20,170 bases of DNA from Pasteurellaceae bacterium (lineage in GTDB: Bacteria > Pseudomonadota > Gammaproteobacteria > Enterobacterales > Pasteurellaceae): NCBI GenBank assembly GCA_900756875.1, contig CAAELW010000220.1:1-20170 (forward strand), read 5' to 3'. A program made the position numbers and the translations under genes. Every line of letters begins with the position of its first letter. Positions within the stretch are counted from its first letter, which is position 1. Shown here piece after piece: positions 15,592 to 20,170 of the stretch. The notes beneath the pieces are model-generated. The model worked only from the letters and a program-made list of their open reading frames with translations, had not been told where the DNA came from and searched no databases.

Positions 15592-15978
15592 ATGAACATC
15601 AGTGAAATGGCAAAATTAGTCGGTTTATCCAGTAAACAAATTCGGGATTATGAAAAGTCCGGCTTATTAAAACCAGCACAGCGAAGCCTTTCCGGTTATC
15701 GCCATTATGAAGAAAAGGATTTAGAACGACTACGTTTTATTCGTCACTCTCGAGATGTTGGGTTTTCACTCCAACAAATTCACCAACTTTTGCAATTACA
15801 GGATAATCCCAATCGTAGTAGCAGAGAAGTTAAAGCACTTACGACGCAGCATATTAAAACATTGAATGAGCAAATTCATCACTTGCAAAAAATGGTAGAG
15901 GAATTGGAACGATGGCATAACGCTTGTCAGGGCAATGATGGCCCTGAATGCAGTATTTTAGAAGGATTAAAAGGATAA
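15592..15978 (+). CDS. cueR: Copper-responsive MerR-family activator CueR
   Basis: CueR binds Cu(I) and activates copper efflux genes by untwisting their long-spacer promoters. This 128-residue protein has the MerR winged-helix N-terminus (MNISEMAKLVGLSSKQIRDYEKSGLL), YRHYEEKDLERLRFI, a long dimerisation helix (about 78-108) and a C-terminal metal loop ACQGNDGPEC. C112 and C120 fall at exactly the positions of the two copper ligands of E. coli CueR, and seven residues separate them as expected for a +1-ion sensor. The AAGGA ribosome site overlaps the -35 of the divergent copZ promoter. Its stop is one base from the stop of convergent metJ, with no terminator between. Confidence 0.94.
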   Translation: MNISEMAKLVGLSSKQIRDYEKSGLLKPAQRSLSGYRHYEEKDLERLRFIRHSRDVGFSLQQIHQLLQLQDNPNRSSREVKALTTQHIKTLNEQIHHLQKMVEELERWHNACQGNDGPECSILEGLKG

Positions 15979-15979
15979 A

Positions 15980-16297
15980 TTAATATTCCCAGCTTTCAGG
16001 ATCGATGCCTAAATCACGCATGATCTCTTTGGCATTTTCAGGAATCTCATCATGGCGTTCTTTCATTAAATCTGCATCAGTCGGTAATGGCTGTCCCGTA
16101 AAAGCATGCAAGAATGCCTCACAAAGCAATTCACTATTTGTTGCATGGCGCAAACTTTTCAGCTGACGACGCGTACGCTCGTTCGTCAGAATTTCCAATA
16201 CTTTAATTGGAATCGAAACGGTAATTTTTTTGACTTGCTCGCTCTTTTTGCCATGTTCTGCATAAGGGCTAATATATTTGCCATCCCAGTTTGCCAT
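15980..16297 (-). CDS. metJ: Methionine repressor MetJ
   Basis: MetJ is a ribbon-helix-helix dimer that uses S-adenosylmethionine as corepressor to shut off methionine biosynthesis and uptake genes. The 105-residue product matches the family length and sequence: [30 protein letters not shown] contains the DNA-contacting beta strand (about 21-30), followed by [41 protein letters not shown] and the acidic C-terminus. AAGGTG precedes the ATG. Good promoter elements and met-box-like repeats lie upstream, so autoregulation is likely. Its neighbour is aqpZ, unlike E. coli, where metB is divergent from metJ. It converges on cueR with a one-base gap. Confidence 0.97.
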   Translation of the reverse strand: MANWDGKYISPYAEHGKKSEQVKKITVSIPIKVLEILTNERTRRQLKSLRHATNSELLCEAFLHAFTGQPLPTDADLMKERHDEIPENAKEIMRDLGIDPESWEY

Positions 16298-16330
16298 AAT
16301 GCACCTTAAATAACCTGATAATTTATCCGT

Positions 16331-16359
16331 ATTTTAATGAAAAATAAGCAAAATGACAA
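16331..16359 (-). promoter_or_regulatory. Sigma-70 promoter for metJ
   Basis: On the minus strand TTGTCA (16359-16354), a 17-base spacer and TAAAAT (16336-16331) are each 5/6 matches to consensus. The -10 lies 33 bases before the metJ start. Confidence 0.7.
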
Positions 16360-16362
16360 TCT

Positions 16363-16386
16363 AGACGGCTAAAAGTATAGCATGCT
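16363..16386 (-). promoter_or_regulatory. Possible MetJ operator (tandem met boxes)
   Basis: Immediately upstream of the metJ -35, three consecutive 8-mers on the minus strand read AGCATGCT, ATACTTTT and AGCCGTCT, matching the met box AGACGTCT at 4, 5 and 7 of 8 positions. MetJ binds tandem 8-bp boxes, usually with one strong and several weak ones. The leftmost box lies within a 12-bp palindrome, ATAGCATGCTAT (16377-16388). Confidence 0.4.
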
Positions 16387-16393
16387 ATTTCCC

Positions 16394-16418
16394 TTACATT
16401 CACTTACAAACATTTACA
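16394..16418 (-). promoter_or_regulatory. Three tandem CpxR-box-like repeats
   Basis: On the plus strand TTACA occurs at 16394-16398, 16404-16408 and 16414-16418, exactly 10 bases apart. On the minus strand this reads GTAAA-N5-GTAAG-N5-GTAAG. The CpxR box of E. coli is GTAAA-N5-GTAAA. The site lies between metJ and aqpZ, about 107 bases before the aqpZ start. OmpR-family regulators in general bind direct repeats spaced by one helical turn, so another member is possible. Confidence 0.45.
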
Positions 16419-16524
16419 ATAATTTGCAGAACTAAAAACCATTACCTTTGACTAAATGCCTGTTGCATTCGCAATACATTATTGTTATTTGAAGATAACG
16501 ACATGTTTAATATTGAGGTCTATT

Positions 16525-17214
16525 ATGTCAAAAAAACTTTTTGCTGAATTCTTCGGCACATTTTGGTTAGTTTTCGGTGGTTGTGGTAGTGCAATCTTTG
16601 CCGCTTCTGTCAACCTAGGTATCGGTTATGTGGGCGTTGCATTTGCCTTCGGTTTAACCGTATTAACCATGGCTTACGCTGTAGGTCACATTTCTGGTGG
16701 TCACTTTAACCCAGCTGTAACACTTGGTTTAGTGGCAGGCGGTCGTTTCTCTGCGAAAGATGCTCTTCCATACATCGTTTCTCAAGTAGTTGGTGGTTTA
16801 GTAGCGGGTGCTGCACTTTATCTTATCGCATCAGGTAAAGCGGGCTTTGATGTGACTGCAGGTTTTGCATCTAATGGCTACGGCGAACACTCTCCTGAAG
16901 GTTATTCTTTAGAAGCGGTATTCGTAGCAGAAGTATTATTGACTTCATTCTTCTTATTAATCATCATGGGTTCAACTCATAAAAATGCAGCTGCAGGTTT
17001 TGCGCCAATCGCAATTGGTTTAGGCTTAACGTTAATCCACTTAATCAGCATTCCTGTATCAAATACCTCTGTAAACCCGGCTCGTAGTACTGCAGTTGCG
17101 GTATTCCAAGGTTCTTGGGCAATCGACCAATTATGGTTATTCTGGGTTGCGCCAATTATCGGTGGTATTTTAGGTGGTATTATCTACCGCACTTTATTAG
17201 CGAAAAATAACTAA
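16525..17214 (+). CDS. aqpZ: Aquaporin Z (water channel)
   Basis: AqpZ is an inner-membrane tetrameric channel for rapid water flow. The 229-residue protein has six membrane helices in two repeats with two NPA motifs: [10 protein letters not shown] (N62) and [11 protein letters not shown] (N184). Selectivity-filter residues F42, H172, T181 and R187 match the E. coli water-specific set (F43, H174, T183, R189), which argues for water rather than glycerol. The start at 16525 follows GAGG at 7 bases. An in-frame ATG at 16456 would add 23 residues with no family match. The promoter is unclear: TTGCAT (16463-16468), 17 bases and TATTTG is one option. It is very close to the enterobacterial protein as I recall it. 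A terminator follows. Confidence 0.96.
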   Translation: MSKKLFAEFFGTFWLVFGGCGSAIFAASVNLGIGYVGVAFAFGLTVLTMAYAVGHISGGHFNPAVTLGLVAGGRFSAKDALPYIVSQVVGGLVAGAALYLIASGKAGFDVTAGFASNGYGEHSPEGYSLEAVFVAEVLLTSFFLLIIMGSTHKNAAAGFAPIAIGLGLTLIHLISIPVSNTSVNPARSTAVAVFQGSWAIDQLWLFWVAPIIGGILGGIIYRTLLAKNN

Positions 17215-17230
17215 GATTTCGTTTCATAGA

Positions 17231-17267
17231 AAAAGAAGGAGGCATCATTAGATGCTTTCTTTTTTTA
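17231..17267 (+). terminator. Terminator after aqpZ
   Basis: AAAGAAGGAGGCATC (17231-17245 region) pairs with GATGCTTTCTTT (from 17251) through a tetraloop ATTA, using several G-U pairs, and is followed by a run of T residues to 17266. It lies about 20 bases after the aqpZ stop. Confidence 0.8.
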
Positions 17268-17293
17268 TCTTTTATATTGTGTAATCTAAATAT

Positions 17294-17321
17294 ATAAATA
17301 AAAACCACCTTTCGGTGGTTT
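17294..17321 (-). terminator. Terminator after galU
   Basis: AAACCACC (17302-17309) and GGTGGTTT (17314-17321) form an 8-bp stem with a four-base loop. On the minus strand it is followed by TTTATTTATA. It begins 7 bases past the galU stop. Confidence 0.85.
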
Positions 17322-17328
17322 CAGTCTA

Positions 17329-18216
17329 TTATAAGGTTTTTGCAAGATCTTTTAGGAAAGCTTTAAACTCTTTACCTAATTTATCATGGCGAAGACCATA
17401 TTCTACAAAAGCTTCCATATAGCCAATTTTGTCACCACAGTCAAAGCTTCTGCCTGTCATATGGAATGCTTCAACGATCTCTTTCTCGATAAGCATATCG
17501 ATTGCATCCGTTAATTGGATTTCATCACCCACACCAACAGGTGTTCTTTCTAATAAATCCCAAATCGCAGCAGAGAACACATAGCGACCTACAACAGCAA
17601 GATTTGATGGCGCCTCTTCAACAGATGGCTTTTCGACAATGCTGTTAATTTTAACGCTATCACCACCTTTCAATTCTACGCCACCACAATCTGCAATACC
17701 ATAGCTACTCACTTCATCAGCGGCAACAGGCGCTACCATAATTTGGCTTGCTTGTGTTTCTTTAAAACGCTTAATCATTGCTGAAAGATTTTCTTTCTTT
17801 TGATTTGCCGTAAAATCCGCTAAAAGCACATCAGGTAACACCACTGCAAATGGCTCGTTTCCAACGACAGGACGACCACATAACACCGCATGCCCCAAAC
17901 CTTTCGCATTACCTTGACGAACGTGCATGATGGTTACATCTTTAGGGCAAATAGAACGCACCTCTTCTAGAAGCTGACGTTTAACACGTTTCTCAAGCAT
18001 GGTTTCCAACTCAAAAGACGTATCAAAGTGGTTTTCAATCGCATTTTTAGAAGAATGTGTGACTAATACGATTTCTTTAATACCAGCAGCCACACATTCA
18101 TTCACAACATATTGAATCAGTGGTTTATCCACAAGCGTTAACATTTCTTTGGGAATCGCTTTTGTTGCGGGCAACATACGGGTGCCTAAGCCGGCTACGG
18201 GAATAATTGCTTTCAT
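17329..18216 (-). CDS. galU: UTP-glucose-1-phosphate uridylyltransferase GalU
   Basis: GalU makes UDP-glucose from UTP and glucose-1-phosphate in the cytoplasm; the product feeds lipooligosaccharide core and other glycan synthesis. The nucleotidyltransferase signature is at the N-terminus ([19 protein letters not shown], residues 8-26), followed by [75 protein letters not shown] and [14 protein letters not shown]. The 295-residue length is typical. AAGGA precedes the ATG at 7 bases. Upstream lie a hairpin with an uptake sequence and a small open frame after csrA. I see no separate strong promoter, so read-through from csrA is possible. Confidence 0.97.
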   Translation of the reverse strand: MKAIIPVAGLGTRMLPATKAIPKEMLTLVDKPLIQYVVNECVAAGIKEIVLVTHSSKNAIENHFDTSFELETMLEKRVKRQLLEEVRSICPKDVTIMHVRQGNAKGLGHAVLCGRPVVGNEPFAVVLPDVLLADFTANQKKENLSAMIKRFKETQASQIMVAPVAADEVSSYGIADCGGVELKGGDSVKINSIVEKPSVEEAPSNLAVVGRYVFSAAIWDLLERTPVGVGDEIQLTDAIDMLIEKEIVEAFHMTGRSFDCGDKIGYMEAFVEYGLRHDKLGKEFKAFLKDLAKTL

Positions 18217-18242
18217 TGATTTTCCTTTTTGTTTAAATATTC

Positions 18243-18279
18243 AATGACCACACCTCTGTAATACAGAAGTGCGGTCATT
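18243..18279 (-). other. Uptake-sequence hairpin in the galU leader
   Basis: Two 17-base arms (18243-18259 and 18263-18279) with a 3-base loop contain the exact uptake sequence AAGTGCGGT (18267-18275) in one arm and a two-mismatch copy in the other. In minus-strand RNA the two mismatches become G-U pairs, so the stem is continuous; in plus-strand RNA they are C-A mismatches. It ends 27 bases before galU and has only a weak T-rich tail (ATTGAATATTT). It may act as a terminator after csrA or as galU leader structure. Confidence 0.65.
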
Positions 18280-18300
18280 ATTTATTAAATTTTGATAGAT

Positions 18301-18438
18301 TTAAGTTGGAAAAGTTCCTTCTCTACCTTTATAACTCAAATTTCCGTTATTTTTAAAATCTTGCAAACCAATGGGTTTAATTTTTTGAAAAACGTTAATT
18401 AAATTATAAATAGAATGTAAAACATTCATAAAACTCAT
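18301..18438 (-). CDS. Small open reading frame after csrA (45 residues, unrecognised)
   Basis: An ATG at 18438 lies 4 bases after the csrA TAG and opens a frame to TAA at 18301. The 45-residue product begins MSFMNVLHSIYNLINVFQKI, continues with KPIGLQDFKNNGNLSYK, and ends GREGTFPT. The N-terminal half looks like an amphipathic helix (alternating Ile/Leu/Val/Phe); the tail is polar and basic. An internal Met at residue 4 (18429) is an alternative start. There is no strong ribosome site, only GATGAG before the second Met, so coupling to csrA would be needed. An open frame of this length is unlikely but not impossible by chance in DNA this AT-rich. I do not recognise the protein and assign no function. 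Confidence 0.4.
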   Translation of the reverse strand: MSFMNVLHSIYNLINVFQKIKPIGLQDFKNNGNLSYKGREGTFPT

Positions 18439-18442
18439 CGGT

Positions 18443-18634
18443 CTAAGATGCCCCATCTATATGTTCATCTTTTGACTGCAGAATTCGTTGGTAAATTTCC
18501 TCTCGGTGAACGGATACTTCTTTAGGCGCTTGCACACCGAGTTTGACTTGGTTTCCACGTACACTCAAAACCGTGATAGAAATATCGTCTCCAATGAGAA
18601 CACTTTCGCCAACTTTTCGAGTTAAGATTAACAT
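18443..18634 (-). CDS. csrA: Carbon storage regulator CsrA
   Basis: CsrA is a small dimeric RNA-binding protein that binds GGA motifs, usually in hairpin loops near ribosome sites, and represses or stabilises mRNAs of carbon metabolism, surface and motility genes. The 63-residue product is typical: [20 protein letters not shown] with the RNA-contacting strand 1 residues (L4, R6), [30 protein letters not shown] with V40-R44 in the second contact strand, and a variable tail. TAAGGAG precedes the ATG at 7 bases. It lies 78 bases after alaS, the same order as in E. coli. Its leader has GGA-bearing hairpins that suggest autoregulation. Confidence 0.97.
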   Translation of the reverse strand: MLILTRKVGESVLIGDDISITVLSVRGNQVKLGVQAPKEVSVHREEIYQRILQSKDEHIDGAS

Positions 18635-18641
18635 CTTTTAT

Positions 18642-18704
18642 CTCCTTAGTTTGCATTTATTAGATATCCCTATCAATCAAGTAAAGATCGGCATCCCACC
18701 GACC
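18642..18704 (-). promoter_or_regulatory. csrA leader with three GGA sites, two in hairpin loops
   Basis: On the minus strand GGTCGG (18704-18699), loop TGGGATG and CCGATC (18691-18686) form one hairpin. GATA, GGGA and TATC (18674-18663) form a second with a GGGA tetraloop. The third GGA is in the Shine-Dalgarno AAGGAG (18642-18648). The first loop contains GGGATG, close to the CsrA consensus core ARGGAUG. The first hairpin may double as a weak alaS terminator. Confidence 0.55.
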
Positions 18705-18712
18705 TGCTTGTA

Positions 18713-20170
18713 CTACAGATTATTGCTTAACCAGTTTTTTGCGACTGTTAATGCTAAACTCACATTTTCTGGTTGGGAGCCTCCTGCCATTGCCATATCA
18801 GGGCGACCACCGCCTTTTCCACCAACTTGCTGAGCCATTAAATTCACTAGCTCACCGGCCTTCACTTTAGTAGTTAAATCGCTTGTTACGCCAACGACGA
18901 GGTTGACTTTATCATCTAAAATAGATGCAAATACAATTACGCCTGAACCAAGTTGATTTTTTAAATCATCAACCATCACACGTAACGATTTAGTTTCAAT
19001 TCCGTCTAGTTGATGTACGATCACAGAAACATCATTAATTTTAACCGCACTTTTCACTAAATCGGACCCCGCTTGCATTGCGGCTTTTTCTTTTAATCCT
19101 TGTAATTCTTTTTCTGCTTTCTTCGCTTTATCTTGAAGTTGCTGAATTTTCTCAACAAGGGTATTAACGTCAGATTTAAATAAATCTGCACTTTGAGTAA
19201 GAATACGTTGCTGGTTATGTAACCAATTAATTGCATTTTCACCCGTTACCGCTTCAATACGACGAACACCTGCTGCAACTGCAGTTTCCGCCACAATTTT
19301 AAATAAACCGATATCACCGGTACGTTTAGCATGAATGCCACCACAAAGTTCAACGGAGAAATCTCCCATTGTTAAAACACGTACCACATCAGCATATTTT
19401 TCACCGAATAACGCCATTGCACCTTTCGCTTTTGCCGCTTCGATATCCATTACGTCCGTTTGAACTACAAAATTCTCACGCACTTTTTGGTTTACCAACG
19501 TTTCAATTTCATTAAGCTGTGCTTTGGTAATCGCTTCCGGATGAGCAAAGTCAAAACGTAATGCAGTATCAGACACTAATGATCCTTTTTGCACTACATG
19601 GTGACCTAAAACTTGACGCAATGCGGCGTGTAATAAGTGTGTTGCAGAATGGTTAAGTGACGTTTGATGACGTCTTGCTGCATCCACAACCGCATTGACT
19701 GTTTGTCCAACTTTTAAACTGCCTTGTTCTAACTCACCAATATGACCGAATACTTGACCATATTTTTGAGTATCTTTTACATTAAACTGAATACCTTGAG
19801 AGGTTAAATAACCACTGTCACCAATTTGGCCACCCGATTCCGCATAGAATGGCGTGTTTTCTAAAATCACCACGGCACTTTGACCTGCAGTAATACTGTC
19901 TACTGATTTTCCATCATGGAAAAGTGCGGTCACTTTGGCTAAAGATTCTGATTCAGTATAACCTTCAAATTTCGTCTCACCTTCTACACGAATAACATTG
20001 TTGTAATCCATGCCGAATTGGCTTGCAGATTGTGCGCGTAAACGTTGTGCTTCCATTTCACGCTCAAAACCGGCTTCATCAATTGCAATATCACACTCAC
20101 GACATACGTCTGCAGTTAAATCAAGTGGGAAGCCATAAGTATCATAAAGTTTAAAGGCAACTTCACCTGA
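18713..20170 (-). CDS. alaS: Alanyl-tRNA synthetase AlaS (C-terminal part, 5' end outside window)
   Basis: AlaRS charges tRNA-Ala. The frame is open to the window edge: reading in from base 20170 it encodes [20 protein letters not shown], continuous with the rest, so the gene does not begin at the internal Met at 20056. The visible 485 residues cover the end of the catalytic/tRNA-recognition half, the editing domain with NHSATHLLH and [13 protein letters not shown] (the zinc-like His and Cys ligands that clear mischarged Ser/Gly), a coiled-coil stretch rich in Lys/Glu/Gln, and the C-Ala domain ending [16 protein letters not shown] full enzyme is about 875 residues. The gene lies ahead of csrA on the same strand, 78 bases apart. 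Uptake sequences occur at 19044-19052 and 19922-19930. Confidence 0.97.
   Translation of the reverse strand, partial: SGEVAFKLYDTYGFPLDLTADVCRECDIAIDEAGFEREMEAQRLRAQSASQFGMDYNNVIRVEGETKFEGYTESESLAKVTALFHDGKSVDSITAGQSAVVILENTPFYAESGGQIGDSGYLTSQGIQFNVKDTQKYGQVFGHIGELEQGSLKVGQTVNAVVDAARRHQTSLNHSATHLLHAALRQVLGHHVVQKGSLVSDTALRFDFAHPEAITKAQLNEIETLVNQKVRENFVVQTDVMDIEAAKAKGAMALFGEKYADVVRVLTMGDFSVELCGGIHAKRTGDIGLFKIVAETAVAAGVRRIEAVTGENAINWLHNQQRILTQSADLFKSDVNTLVEKIQQLQDKAKKAEKELQGLKEKAAMQAGSDLVKSAVKINDVSVIVHQLDGIETKSLRVMVDDLKNQLGSGVIVFASILDDKVNLVVGVTSDLTTKVKAGELVNLMAQQVGGKGGGRPDMAMAGGSQPENVSLALTVAKNWLSNNL

Overview
The window reads as a chromosomal housekeeping segment from a Haemophilus-type member of the Pasteurellaceae, most like H. 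parainfluenzae or a close relative. The base composition is AT-rich. The 9-base Haemophilus uptake signal AAGTGCGGT or its complement occurs 17 times exactly by my reading, about once per 1.2 kb. Gene blocks such as yciA-yciI, slt-trpR-mtgA and yejK/yejLM-bamE-cpxRA also fit. I see no phage, insertion sequence, transposase, CRISPR array or plasmid function.

Layout. 1-860: the last codons of a gene (probably yciB), then yciA (acyl-CoA thioesterase) and yciI, closed by a terminator. 863-4183: slt, trpR and mtgA, two murein enzymes flanking the tryptophan repressor, with a TrpR operator-like site in front of trpR. 4188-6034: gltX flanked by tRNA-Ala(GGC) downstream and a divergent tRNA-Val(UAC) upstream, each tRNA with a clear sigma-70 promoter. 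6094-7145: a cytosine-deaminase-like amidohydrolase of unknown substrate. 7336-10454: yejM and yejL, divergent from yejK. 10517-13107: bamE followed by cpxR-cpxA (envelope stress). 13147-15978: a copper module, copZ-copA divergent from cueR, with a CueR-type 19-bp-spacer promoter between them. 15980-17214: metJ and the divergent aqpZ. 17296-20170: alaS (5' part outside the window), csrA, a previously unlisted 45-codon reading frame, and galU.

Envelope functions dominate: murein turnover and synthesis (slt, mtgA), lipopolysaccharide control (yejM), outer-membrane protein assembly (bamE), envelope stress sensing (cpxRA) and UDP-glucose supply (galU). Three tandem CpxR-box-like repeats lie in the metJ-aqpZ gap, which could link the local CpxRA system to the aquaporin. 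Several local regulators seem to control themselves: TrpR, CueR with copZA, MetJ, and CsrA through GGA hairpins in its own leader.

No stretch over 300 bases lacks a gene. The longest gap is the 227 bases between metJ and aqpZ, and its sites are described below. I found no clearly novel multi-gene system. The most interesting points are the small frame after csrA, the CpxR-like triplet, the csrA leader hairpins, the amidohydrolase with a changed catalytic position, and the reading-frame bias of the uptake sequences.
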